Made by a program: the position numbers and the translations under genes. A stretch of DNA of 64,000 nucleotides, from the NCBI RefSeq assembly GCF_019880545.1, contig NZ_JAINVW010000003.1, positions 186,001 through 250,000 on the forward strand, written 5' to 3'. The DNA is from Flagellimonas meishanensis (GTDB lineage Bacteria > Bacteroidota > Bacteroidia > Flavobacteriales > Flavobacteriaceae). Under the pieces are notes generated by a model. The model was not told the origin of the DNA and did not search any database. It saw only the letters and a list, made by a program, of their open reading frames with translations. Below are positions 37,146-45,791 of this stretch, piece after piece; position 1 is the stretch's first letter, and each line of letters begins with the position of its first letter.

Positions 37146-40058
37146 ATGCGGATAAACCTCTACATCCCACTTTTTTTCTTATTTGTTTCGGTGGCGCAGG
37201 GCCAGGGCAATCCCTTGATTGCGAAAGATTCTGTGGACCAATTCACATGGGTGGAGGAAAAATACGCCAGCTTGTCGCTTAAGGAAAGGGTAGCGCAGCT
37301 TTTCATGGTTAGTGTGGCTTCTGAAGGAGACAATGCGGCAGCCGATAAGGTAGAACAGCTTATAGAGGAAGAACAAATAGGCGGAGTGATTTTTTCCCGA
37401 GGCGGTCCCTTACGTCAGGCTAGGTTGACGAATAAATATCAGGCAAAATCGAAGATACCCTTGTTGATTGGAATGGACGCCGAGTGGGGTTTGGCCATGC
37501 GCCTTGATTCCACGTATGCCTTTCCATGGAACATGACACTAGGGGCCATTCAGGACAATGCTACGGTGGAGCAAGTTGGCTATCAAATTGGGAAACATGC
37601 CAGGAGGCTAGGGGTCCACATCAACTTTGCCCCGGATATTGACGTGAACAACAATCCCAAGAACCCTATTATTGGTAACCGTTCCTTTGGGGAAGATCCT
37701 GCAAATGTTGCCCAAAAAGGAATGGCCATCATGAAAGGGATGGCGCGCGCAGGTGTCTTGTCCTGTGGCAAGCATTTTCCGGGTCATGGGGATACCGCGA
37801 CCGATTCGCATAAGGCTTTGCCCACCATCAACTCCAGTAGGGAACGGTTGGACTCCATCGAACTGTATCCGTTCAAAGAATTGATAGACAGCGGTTTAAA
37901 TTCCGTAATGGTAGCACATTTGAATGTGCCGAGTTTGGAACAGAAGGAAGAACATCCATCCACATTATCCAGAAAAATTGTCTCCGGGGTATTACAGGGA
38001 GAACTGGGATTTAAAGGCTTGGTTTTCACAGATGCCCTGAACATGAAGGCGGTTTCAGAATTTGCTGCGGAAGGGGAAGTGGAGCTGGAAGCTTTTTTGG
38101 CAGGGAATGATGTACTGTTGATGCCATTGGACGTTCAGAAAGCCAAATCGAAACTTGTAGAGGCCTATGAAAAAGGCATTATACCGGAGCAGCGATTGGC
38201 CTATTCCGTAAAAAAGATATTGATGGCCAAATATAAGGCCGGACTAAGCCAGTTTCTCCCGGTTGAAATGGAAAATCTGGTTGAAGATTTGAATCAAGTG
38301 GAGAATGATGTGGTGTATGAAGATGCCATTGAAAAGGCAATTACCGTGGCAAAAAACAATTTTTCACTGCTGCCGATAAAAAAATTGGAAAATAAGAGAA
38401 TAGCCTACGTGCAATTTGGTGAAGACCCTGGATCAACTTTTTTAAAAACCCTTTCCAAATACACAACCATCACCAAGATTGATGCCAAGGATATCTCCGG
38501 TTACAAGGACGCCCTTGCACAATATAATCTGGTGATCATAGGTGTCCATAAAAGCAATGAAAGCCCATGGAAAAACTATCAGCTTTCCAAAAATGAGCTT
38601 TTCTGGCTCCAAGAAATCTCGAAAATGAGGACGAGCAATACCATTTTGACCCTTTTTGCGCGACCCTATGCACTTTTGGATGTTTTTGATTTTGCTTCGA
38701 TTGATGCCTTGGTGATGGCCTATCAAAATAGTGATGTTGCCCAAGAGAAGGCCGCCGAGGCTATTTTTGGCGCTTTCGGGGCCAATGGAAGACTTCCCGT
38801 TTCAGCACATCCTGAGTTTCCTGTGGGCACGGGGACCAACCTTCAGTCGTTGCAACGTTTGGGGTATTGCGTTCCGGAAAGTGTGGGATTGAGCTCGCAT
38901 AGCTTGGCCAAAGTGGACAGTCTGGTGCAGATTGGTCTTGATTCCTTGATGTTTCCGGGAGCACAGGTGCTGATTGCAAGAAGGGGAAAGGTGATCTATG
39001 ACAAAAGTTTTGGCAAGCCTACCTACACTTCCAAAGATACGGTAAGCGGGGAGCATATCTATGACCTTGCCTCTTTGACCAAGATTTTGGCCACTCTGCC
39101 GTTGATCATGAAAATGGAAGAGGACGGCAAAATCGCTCTCAATGACACCTTTAAAGAATTGATACCAGAATATGAAGAAACGGAATTGAAGGATGTTACG
39201 GTACTCAAGGCACTTTCCCATTATGGCAGGCTGCCGGCATGGATAGCCTTTTATTTGGAAACATTGAACAAGGATAGGAAACCTTCTTCGGATTTTTACA
39301 GAAACCATCCGGCTGAGGGGTTTTCGAATAAGGTAGCGGACCGACTTTATATCACCGATGCCTACAAGGATTCCATTTACAACAGAATAGGCCGTCAGAG
39401 CCTTAAATCCAATCGGTATAGGTACAGTGACGTGGGTTATTACGTATTTAAAAAATACATAGAGGAAACCTATCGGAAATCGCTGGATAAACTTATAGAC
39501 TCTTTTCTGTTCACGCCCATGGGCTTGCAGCACACCACATTCAATCCACTGGCCAAGTTTACCAAGGAGAACATTGTCCCCACCGAAGAGGACGATTATT
39601 ATCGATACCAGACTGTGCACGGTTATGTCCATGACATGGGAGCTGCTATGCAGGGTGGTGTGGGAGGCCATGCGGGCCTTTTTGGCAATGCCAATGATGT
39701 GGCCAAGATCATGCAGATGTACTTACAGGGTGGGACTTATGGTGGAGAACGTTTTTTGGATGATCGAACCATCAAAAAGTTCAATACGTGCTATTTCTGT
39801 AACAAAAATGTACGAAGGGGTGTTGGTTTTGACAAACCCCAACTGGAGGAAAGTGGTCCAACCTGTGGATGTGTGTCCAGAAAAAGTTTTGGGCACAGCG
39901 GATTTACGGGCACCTATACTTGGGCCGATCCGGAGGAGGAACTCATCTATGTGTTCTTGTCCAACCGGACCTACCCAAAATCTTCCAACACCTTGTTGAT
40001 CAAATCAGGACTGCGCACCAGGATCCAACAAGCGATTTATGATTCCATTATAAATTAG
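37146..40058 (+). CDS. GH3 N-acetylglucosaminidase fused to a serine beta-lactamase-fold hydrolase
   Basis: This 970-residue exported protein starts at ATG 37146 (a TTG two codons earlier is in frame), with a signal peptide ending AQGQG. Residues about 35-380 are a NagZ-type GH3 domain: KHFPGHGDTATDSH (His210/Asp dyad loop) and the nucleophile in FTDALNMKA (Asp296). A GH3 C-domain-like segment follows to about 580. Residues about 590-970 are a class C beta-lactamase fold with S643-L-T-K646, a YSD motif and GHSGFTGTY. A dual role in trimming GlcNAc-MurNAc peptides is likely. This two-domain layout recurs in Bacteroidota. Confidence 0.95.
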   Translation: MRINLYIPLFFLFVSVAQGQGNPLIAKDSVDQFTWVEEKYASLSLKERVAQLFMVSVASEGDNAAADKVEQLIEEEQIGGVIFSRGGPLRQARLTNKYQAKSKIPLLIGMDAEWGLAMRLDSTYAFPWNMTLGAIQDNATVEQVGYQIGKHARRLGVHINFAPDIDVNNNPKNPIIGNRSFGEDPANVAQKGMAIMKGMARAGVLSCGKHFPGHGDTATDSHKALPTINSSRERLDSIELYPFKELIDSGLNSVMVAHLNVPSLEQKEEHPSTLSRKIVSGVLQGELGFKGLVFTDALNMKAVSEFAAEGEVELEAFLAGNDVLLMPLDVQKAKSKLVEAYEKGIIPEQRLAYSVKKILMAKYKAGLSQFLPVEMENLVEDLNQVENDVVYEDAIEKAITVAKNNFSLLPIKKLENKRIAYVQFGEDPGSTFLKTLSKYTTITKIDAKDISGYKDALAQYNLVIIGVHKSNESPWKNYQLSKNELFWLQEISKMRTSNTILTLFARPYALLDVFDFASIDALVMAYQNSDVAQEKAAEAIFGAFGANGRLPVSAHPEFPVGTGTNLQSLQRLGYCVPESVGLSSHSLAKVDSLVQIGLDSLMFPGAQVLIARRGKVIYDKSFGKPTYTSKDTVSGEHIYDLASLTKILATLPLIMKMEEDGKIALNDTFKELIPEYEETELKDVTVLKALSHYGRLPAWIAFYLETLNKDRKPSSDFYRNHPAEGFSNKVADRLYITDAYKDSIYNRIGRQSLKSNRYRYSDVGYYVFKKYIEETYRKSLDKLIDSFLFTPMGLQHTTFNPLAKFTKENIVPTEEDDYYRYQTVHGYVHDMGAAMQGGVGGHAGLFGNANDVAKIMQMYLQGGTYGGERFLDDRTIKKFNTCYFCNKNVRRGVGFDKPQLEESGPTCGCVSRKSFGHSGFTGTYTWADPEEELIYVFLSNRTYPKSSNTLLIKSGLRTRIQQAIYDSIIN

Positions 40059-40087
40059 TCAACAAATATTGCGTTAGATTTGTTACC

Positions 40088-41230
40088 ATGAAGATAGCAA
40101 TTGTATGTTACCCCACATTTGGTGGAAGCGGTGTTGTTGCCACCGAACTGGGGATTGCGCTGGCCGGAAGGGGCCATGAGGTTCATTTTATTACCTACAA
40201 ACAGCCTGTGCGACTGGAGCTTCTGGGAAACAATATTCATTTTCATGAAGTGCATGTACCTGAATATCCCCTTTTTCATTATCAACCCTATGAGCTGGCA
40301 CTGTCCAGTAAATTGGTGGATACCGTAAAACTGTACGGCATTGAACTTTTACATGTGCACTATGCCATTCCCCACGCCTATGCTGGATATATGGCAAAGA
40401 AAATGCTACAGGAGGAGGGCATATTCATACCCATGATAACCACCTTGCACGGTACCGATATCACCTTGGTGGGCAAACATCCCTTTTACAAACCTGCGGT
40501 CAACTTCAGCATCAATAAATCCGATGTAGTCACTTCGGTTTCTGAAGCGCTGAGGCAAAGCACCTTACAGATTTTTGATATCAAAAAAGAAATTGAGGTG
40601 GTTCCCAATTTCATCGATATCTCAAAATACAGTCAAGAATATACCGATTGCCAGCGTTCCCTAATGGCCAATGAGGATGAACGTATAATCACACATATCA
40701 GTAATTTTAGAAAGGTCAAGCGCATTCCGGATGTGATCAAGGTCTTTTTTAAGATTCAAAAAGAGATTCCCTCCAAGCTCATTATGGTGGGAGAGGGACC
40801 GGAAAAAGAGTATGCCGAACAGTTGTGTGACGAGTTGAAAATAAAGGACAAAGTGCTGTTTTTGGGAAATAGCACGGAAATAGACCGAATTTTGTGTTTC
40901 TCGGACCTCTTTTTGTTGCCTTCTGAATCGGAGAGTTTTGGATTGGCGGCACTGGAGGCGATGATCAACAAAGTGGCCGTGGTCTCCAGTAACGTGGGGG
41001 GCATACCGGAAGTCAACAAGCAAGGCGTTTCCGGTTATTTGACCGAGGTTGGGGACGTCGCGGGAATGGCAGCTAAAGCCCTAGAAATCTTAAAGGATGA
41101 TGCGACACTTGAAAAATTCAAGGAAAACGCTTACAAGACCGCTACTAAGTTTGATATAGTGCACATATTGCCCTTATATGAGGAGATCTACGAAAAAGCA
41201 TACAAATCCCGTTACAAGAACACCTATTGA
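40088..41230 (+). CDS. bshA: N-acetyl-alpha-D-glucosaminyl L-malate synthase (bacillithiol synthesis)
   Basis: This 380-residue GT4 glycosyltransferase joins GlcNAc from UDP-GlcNAc to L-malate, the first step of bacillithiol synthesis. The start MKIAIVCYPTFGGSGVVATELG is diagnostic for BshA, as are HGTDITLVG, NFRKVKRIPDV and the ESFGLAALEAM donor-binding motif. Length is typical. It is 29 bp after the GH3 fusion gene and 1 bp before a small lipoprotein gene. Other bsh genes are not in the window. Confidence 0.96.
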   Translation: MKIAIVCYPTFGGSGVVATELGIALAGRGHEVHFITYKQPVRLELLGNNIHFHEVHVPEYPLFHYQPYELALSSKLVDTVKLYGIELLHVHYAIPHAYAGYMAKKMLQEEGIFIPMITTLHGTDITLVGKHPFYKPAVNFSINKSDVVTSVSEALRQSTLQIFDIKKEIEVVPNFIDISKYSQEYTDCQRSLMANEDERIITHISNFRKVKRIPDVIKVFFKIQKEIPSKLIMVGEGPEKEYAEQLCDELKIKDKVLFLGNSTEIDRILCFSDLFLLPSESESFGLAALEAMINKVAVVSSNVGGIPEVNKQGVSGYLTEVGDVAGMAAKALEILKDDATLEKFKENAYKTATKFDIVHILPLYEEIYEKAYKSRYKNTY

Positions 41231-41231
41231 A

Positions 41232-41693
41232 GTGAAGCAAGCATTGGCCATACTTTTTATTTGCCTTTTATCCTGCAAGGCCCAAAAGAAAGCAGATTTG
41301 CAGATGTTGGAGAACATGGAGGGGATGACCCTGCTCACACATGATTACTACAGTGGGTTTCAGGAATATGAGGTCACGGTAATAAAGGATACCAAAACAT
41401 TGAACAAGCTTTATTCCCAAATAAACAAAACAAGAAAGCCAGGCCTTCCGGTGCCCATGGTCGATTTTACCGAAAATCAAGTCATCATGCTTTGTCTTGG
41501 AAAACTTCAAGGAGAAAAGACGCCGGTATTGGCCAAATCTGAAGAGACCGAGGACCATCTCTTGGTTACAGTTTCCCTGATGGCGGAAAAGGAAGGGAAT
41601 CAGGCAGATACGAGTATTGTTTCGTACCCTTTCTATATTTATAAAATGCCATATACCTCCAAAACCATGGATTTCAAAAAGGTGGATTGGTAA
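41232..41693 (+). CDS. Small lipoprotein, PrcB-like C-terminal fold
   Basis: I start it at the GTG at 41232, one base after the bshA stop, which gives a lipoprotein signal (LAILFICLLSC) and 153 residues. The domain pattern (TVIKDTKTLNKLYSQIN, VPMVDFTENQVIMLCLG) resembles the PrcB C-terminal or protease-complex regulator fold. This is a weak match. It is probably translated together with bshA. No catalytic residues are apparent. Confidence 0.72.
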   Translation: MKQALAILFICLLSCKAQKKADLQMLENMEGMTLLTHDYYSGFQEYEVTVIKDTKTLNKLYSQINKTRKPGLPVPMVDFTENQVIMLCLGKLQGEKTPVLAKSEETEDHLLVTVSLMAEKEGNQADTSIVSYPFYIYKMPYTSKTMDFKKVDW

Positions 41694-41752
41694 CCTACTG
41701 GACTTCCCAATTTTACTCCTTGTCGAAAATTAGGGCACTTGAAAGTACAAAA

Positions 41753-41783
41753 TTCGCCTTTTATGAGGGTTGACCTAGTTTTG
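41753..41783 (+). promoter_or_regulatory. Promoter of the OmpA-family gene
   Basis: TAGTTTTG (41776-41783) matches the -7 box and TTCG (41753-41756), 19 bp upstream, is one base off TTTG. It lies 25 bp before the ATG. Confidence 0.5.
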
Positions 41784-41808
41784 TCCCAATAAACCTCAAA
41801 TCTTGTTT

Positions 41809-42987
41809 ATGAAAACTTCAAGACCTCTATTGGCGGCTATATTCTTTGTTTTTTCCATAGCCATTTCCGCACAAGAGATAGAATTGACCAAAAAGGACAG
41901 CATTGTCCAAAGTTTTTGGATGGTGGGCCTTGGGATAAATATTGTGGACGATTCGGGTGATGAATTTGGTGACCTACTGGATTTGAGCGATGGATGGAAC
42001 ATGGTACCCTTTCCATCCAGAATCAGTATCGGGCGCTATTTCAAGAACGGTTTGGGCGTGGAGGCCATTGGATCATATAATCGATATAAAGCGGGCAAGA
42101 TTGTTGACAACAACGTCAATCCCGAGGATGTGGACTACTTAGGTCTGGACTTTAGGGTGAGCTATGACCTGAATATGATTTTGGGAGAAACGGGCTTTTT
42201 TGACCCCTATATTGGTATAGGTGCAGGTTATACGGATGCGAACAACCAAGGAAGGGGCACCTACAACGCAGTTGTCGGTTTCAGGACATGGTTTTCGGAG
42301 CATTGGGGATTGGATTTCAATTCCACCGGAAAGTGGACCATGAACACGGAGAACTCGTCCAACCATATCCAACACGCCTTGGGGGTTGCCTATCGTTTTG
42401 AAGTTGAAAAGGGACTTTCAAGAAAAGGCGAGGAAAAATTGGCTCTGCTTAAGGAAATGGAGAAAGAACAGCAACGTGTTCTGGACTCCATAGCTGCCAA
42501 AGAAAGGGCGGATGAAGAGGCCCGCTTGCTTGCTGAACGCCTTAAAAAAGAGCAGGAAGCTGCAGAACTTGCCGCCTTGGAGAAAGCAAAAAGGGATGCG
42601 GAGGATGCGGAAAGGAACAAAATCAAAAGCGAGATAGAGCAACTTTCCAATGTATATTTCAAGCTAAACTCGTCGTACCTCACCACGCAGGACAAGGCCA
42701 TATTGGACAAATTGGTCAGCTTGATGCAGACTAACCCGGACCTTGTCATCGAAGTAAGTGCACATACCGATTCCAGAGGTACTGATACATACAATCAATG
42801 GCTTTCGGAACGAAGGGCAGAAAGAACTGTTGAGTATGTTTTATCTAAAGGGATTTCGGGGGACCGAATTAAACGGGAAGCTTTTGGAGAGACCAAATTG
42901 ACCAACGAATGTGAGGATGGGGTTAACTGCCCAGAGGAAAAGCACCGCAAAAACAGGAGGTCTGAGTTTACCATTTTAAAAATATGA
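41809..42987 (+). CDS. OmpA-family outer-membrane protein with coiled-coil linker
   Basis: The ATG at 41809 starts a signal peptide (LAAIFFVFSIAISAQ), giving 392 residues; a TTG two codons upstream is also in frame. Residues about 25-200 form an eight-stranded barrel-like region with aromatic end residues. Residues about 205-280 are an E/K/A-rich coiled coil. Residues about 285-390 are an OmpA peptidoglycan-binding domain (EVSAHTDSRGTD, LSERRAERTVEYVL, GETKLTNEC). It would tether the outer membrane to the wall. A good promoter precedes it. Confidence 0.95.
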   Translation: MKTSRPLLAAIFFVFSIAISAQEIELTKKDSIVQSFWMVGLGINIVDDSGDEFGDLLDLSDGWNMVPFPSRISIGRYFKNGLGVEAIGSYNRYKAGKIVDNNVNPEDVDYLGLDFRVSYDLNMILGETGFFDPYIGIGAGYTDANNQGRGTYNAVVGFRTWFSEHWGLDFNSTGKWTMNTENSSNHIQHALGVAYRFEVEKGLSRKGEEKLALLKEMEKEQQRVLDSIAAKERADEEARLLAERLKKEQEAAELAALEKAKRDAEDAERNKIKSEIEQLSNVYFKLNSSYLTTQDKAILDKLVSLMQTNPDLVIEVSAHTDSRGTDTYNQWLSERRAERTVEYVLSKGISGDRIKREAFGETKLTNECEDGVNCPEEKHRKNRRSEFTILKI

Positions 42988-42992
42988 TTTCC

Positions 42993-43036
42993 TAAAAAAA
43001 ACAAAGAAGCCGGAGGTTGTTCCCCCGGCTTCTTTG
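42993..43036 (-). terminator. Strong terminator for the minus-strand polysaccharide genes
   Basis: A perfect 12-bp stem (43002-43013 with 43025-43036, CAAAGAAGCCGG/CCGGCTTCTTTG) is followed on the minus strand by a run of eight T. On the plus strand only a short T run follows, so it acts mainly on the ATP-grasp gene, although it may also slow transcripts leaving the OmpA gene. Confidence 0.88.
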
Positions 43037-43050
43037 CTTTGGCCCAAATC

Positions 43051-44073
43051 CTAAAGTTTTATGGGCATCATTTTGTCATATTTTGAAAACATCTTGCCAG
43101 CTTCAAACGTATTGAACCTATCCACATCTTTTTCACCTCTGAGCCATGCCACATAGATTGCTGGCGTGTTTATGCCTGCTTCATGCGAAAAGGGATAACC
43201 CCCTCCAAACCTTGGATTCATTTCCAGATAATAGACTTGCCCGTCCTTCACAAAAAAATCACAATCCATATTGCCAATATGCCTGGTATTCTCAGCGATT
43301 ATCCGAGCTGTTCTTGAAAATTCAGCATTGATCACGGATATGGCCTTGTCCGTTTCTCCGGAACGCATGGCCATTTTCTTTCTGATGAACGAGCCATAAT
43401 GGTTTCCCTCAAAATCATTCAAGATATCTATCCCATACTCTTCACCATCTATTTTTTCTTGGATTAAGATGCTCCTTTCGATATCGGCGGCACTGGCATC
43501 CTTTAAGATGGATTTTTTCACCTTTAGGGTCTGAAGTATATAAGCGAGCCTTAGCTCATCCTCATTTTCCGCAATGTCAATCGCAATTGAAGCGCTTCCC
43601 CATCTCGGTTTGATGATCAAGGGATACGTTACCTCACCTTGCTCTATGGCTTGGACGACTTCATCCACGGTTAGGTATGTTTTAGGTGTGCCAATCCCAA
43701 GGTTCTTGAAAAAGTTGAATGTTTTGTATTTATCGAAGGCAATGTCAATTACTCCTGTATCTGAAATAATCACCTTGGCACCTTCGGATTCCAATGCATC
43801 CTTGTGTTTTGATAAGATGGGCAGTTCAAGGTCGTTTAAAGAAATAATGGCATCGATTTCATGTTCACGGACCAACTTCTTAAGGATTAAAATATAGTCT
43901 TTATTGTAGATTGATGGAACTTGTATCGCCAGGTCGGCATCGACCAATGCAGGTGCGGTAAGTTGGCTGTCGGCCGCCATAACCATACCCTTGCCTTCAA
44001 GAGCTTCTTTAAAATAGTTGATCAAGTAATTGCGACGACCGGCGCAGGTAAAAAGAATGTTGGTTTTTTTCAT
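43051..44073 (-). CDS. ATP-grasp ligase (carbamoyl-phosphate-synthase/PylC-like)
   Basis: This 340-residue cytoplasmic enzyme has a Rossmann-like N-domain (ILFTCAGRRNYLINYF), then an ATP-grasp core (YPLIIKPRWGSASIAI, ILIQEKIDGEEYGIDI) and the metal-binding end YLEMNPRFGGGYP. ATP-grasp ligases join a carboxylate to an amine or thiol. Beside a CapK-like adenylating enzyme it may attach amino acids to sugars, or build amino-acyl groups, in a surface polymer. That role is inference. It is 12 bp after the CapK-like gene and ends at a strong terminator. Confidence 0.92.
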   Translation of the reverse strand: MKKTNILFTCAGRRNYLINYFKEALEGKGMVMAADSQLTAPALVDADLAIQVPSIYNKDYILILKKLVREHEIDAIISLNDLELPILSKHKDALESEGAKVIISDTGVIDIAFDKYKTFNFFKNLGIGTPKTYLTVDEVVQAIEQGEVTYPLIIKPRWGSASIAIDIAENEDELRLAYILQTLKVKKSILKDASAADIERSILIQEKIDGEEYGIDILNDFEGNHYGSFIRKKMAMRSGETDKAISVINAEFSRTARIIAENTRHIGNMDCDFFVKDGQVYYLEMNPRFGGGYPFSHEAGINTPAIYVAWLRGEKDVDRFNTFEAGKMFSKYDKMMPIKL

Positions 44074-44085
44074 GAAACAAGACTC

Positions 44086-45438
44086 CTAATGGGTTAAGGA
44101 TTTTTCTTTACGATTGTCTTTGGGGTTTTCAAGAAGCAAATTACGGGTGATTTTTCGTTTTTTGGAATTTAAAAGCGGGATTTCATTCACGTGCTCAACT
44201 GTAACCATTGCATCATCACCAATGATTTCCTTAAAGGACCGCACGAGTTCCATCTCCCTTGTGAAGGTTTCGTCAACGTTGAGTTTAATGGTGTATCTAT
44301 TCTTTTCATTTTGAACAAATTGCACTTGATTCAGTTCGGGGAACGAGGGCAGGAGGCTCATATACTTATAGGGACTGGTCATTTTTCCTTTGGTGTCCAT
44401 TAAAATGTCCGCTTTCCTTCCCTCAACCGATTTCAACACCGGGAATGGGCAGGAAGGTACCGTGATGAGTGCACCCACATCGCCAGTATCATATCGAATC
44501 ATAGGGGTGGCGTGGTTATATAGGTCAGTGATCACGATACGCCCAAGTTGTCCATGTTTTGCAGGTTTGTCTTCATTAAAATCCAGGATTTCCACAACAT
44601 AGCTGGCCCAATTGATGATGAAATAATCACCATCTATTGGTTGTTGGGCAATAATTCCATTCTCAAAATTGGAATATCGGGAAACCATGGGCGTGTTAAA
44701 ATAGTACCACATTTTGCTTCGAACGTGGTCGCCGAGACTTTCGGACATTCCAATTATGGATCGCACATTGCATTGCAATGGTTTTGAATTTGTTTTATCC
44801 AAATAATCGCAAATCTTCTCCAAACCAGAGGGGTAGCCCAGCCAAGCTTTGGGAGAGGGGTCCTTCTGAAGTTTTAGGAGCAGGTTTTTGATGTAACCCT
44901 CGTTTTTCAAGGCATCAATATTGATTTGGACTATATTCTGCAAGAAAGCAGGCAGTTTCTTTTTTTTCAGGTTCTTGTTCCACAATCGTACGTAAAGTAA
45001 CTTTTCACCAATGGTATATCCTGCTTGCGACGCAAAGTAGATGGTATCTGCTGTATTCCTTTCTTTTTTTCGCTGGGTTTGGTAGACCATAAAAGGAATT
45101 CCAGTGGACCCGCTGGTAAACATTTGATGGATCCTTTCCTTGGAAGCGTTTTTTATTAGCGTGCGATCAAAATTCGTTTTGATGATATTTTTATTGGTGA
45201 TTGGAAAATCTTCGAGTGTGCTGTAATTTTTCAGGTCACTATAGAATTCAGAATGGGTTACCGCTTTATCAAGCAATTCTCGTAAAGGCTTTTCCGTCCT
45301 TTTTTGCAAAGAATCAAAAGAATTTTCACCAAGGGTTTTTTGTATGTCCAAGAAATCATGCCGAATATTTCTACCTTTTATTCTATCCAAGGTCCAGAAG
45401 GCATGATAGCGCAAGTAGTTAAGGAGGCTACGTGTCAT
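44086..45438 (-). CDS. CapK-like adenylate-forming enzyme (phenylacetate-CoA ligase family), copy 1
   Basis: I place the start at 45438 (MTRSLLNYLRYHAFWTLD), because it matches the start of the paralogue at 52849 (MIRTLEKLRKGAFWTLD). The longer frame adds 20 residues with no match. The 450-residue protein shows TSGSTGIPF (phosphate loop), SRYSNFENGI and RYDTGDVG, the adenylation core. CapK-like members in polysaccharide loci activate an acyl or amino-acyl group, probably for transfer to a sugar. It pairs with the ATP-grasp gene 12 bp downstream. Confidence 0.92.
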   Translation of the reverse strand: MTRSLLNYLRYHAFWTLDRIKGRNIRHDFLDIQKTLGENSFDSLQKRTEKPLRELLDKAVTHSEFYSDLKNYSTLEDFPITNKNIIKTNFDRTLIKNASKERIHQMFTSGSTGIPFMVYQTQRKKERNTADTIYFASQAGYTIGEKLLYVRLWNKNLKKKKLPAFLQNIVQINIDALKNEGYIKNLLLKLQKDPSPKAWLGYPSGLEKICDYLDKTNSKPLQCNVRSIIGMSESLGDHVRSKMWYYFNTPMVSRYSNFENGIIAQQPIDGDYFIINWASYVVEILDFNEDKPAKHGQLGRIVITDLYNHATPMIRYDTGDVGALITVPSCPFPVLKSVEGRKADILMDTKGKMTSPYKYMSLLPSFPELNQVQFVQNEKNRYTIKLNVDETFTREMELVRSFKEIIGDDAMVTVEHVNEIPLLNSKKRKITRNLLLENPKDNRKEKSLTH

Positions 45439-45791
45439 TAATTTGAGGTTAAGGGGGCATTGTGACCGATAAAATAAACCCACATGTTGAAATTTCAATA
45501 TAAATACAGTTTATACCTACCGATTGATGTAAATATAAGCCATCCCTGGCAATTTGTTTTAAAATCTGTTTGTTCGTTAAGAAACTAACGTTGCATTCGA
45601 AAAAAAATTATTTGGAATTTAACACGGCGAACATTTAGGTAGTACTACTTTTTCTTGACACTTAAAAGAATACGATAATAGTTTTTTTTTGCATTTCATC
45701 GATAATTTATGCCAAAAATAAGTGAGACCCTTTAGGTGCTATAACTTTGTTATAAACACTGTTTCCGCTTCAGCCTTAAAGCCAGAATTAA
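45439..45791. other. 353-bp divergent regulatory region
   Basis: This AT-rich gap lies between the CapK copy 1 start (minus) and the FN3 gene start (plus). It contains the GTAGTACTAC palindrome at 45639-45648, an ATTTCATCGATAATT motif at 45693-45707 that recurs near 55.0 kb, and a TATAACTTTGTTATA palindrome at 45740-45754 that includes a -7 box. No gene is seen in it. Confidence 0.6.
45742..45749 (+). promoter_or_regulatory. -7 box of the FN3 gene inside a palindrome
   Basis: TAACTTTG matches TAnnTTTG exactly and lies 42 bp before the ATG. It is embedded in the perfect palindrome TATAAC-TTT-GTTATA (45740-45754), so a dimeric protein bound there would block the promoter. No consensus -33 box is found. 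Confidence 0.5.

Noticed and set aside
38802-39671. 289-codon antisense frame over the GH3/beta-lactamase gene
   Set aside because: Antisense shadow; the plus strand has clear catalytic motifs in the same stretch.
40609-40622. ATTTCATCGATAT inside bshA
   Set aside because: It resembles the repeated motif but encodes conserved NFIDI residues, so it is probably chance.
43002-43036. Terminator assigned to the OmpA gene on the plus strand
   Set aside because: The long T run lies on the minus-strand side, so it mainly serves the ATP-grasp gene.
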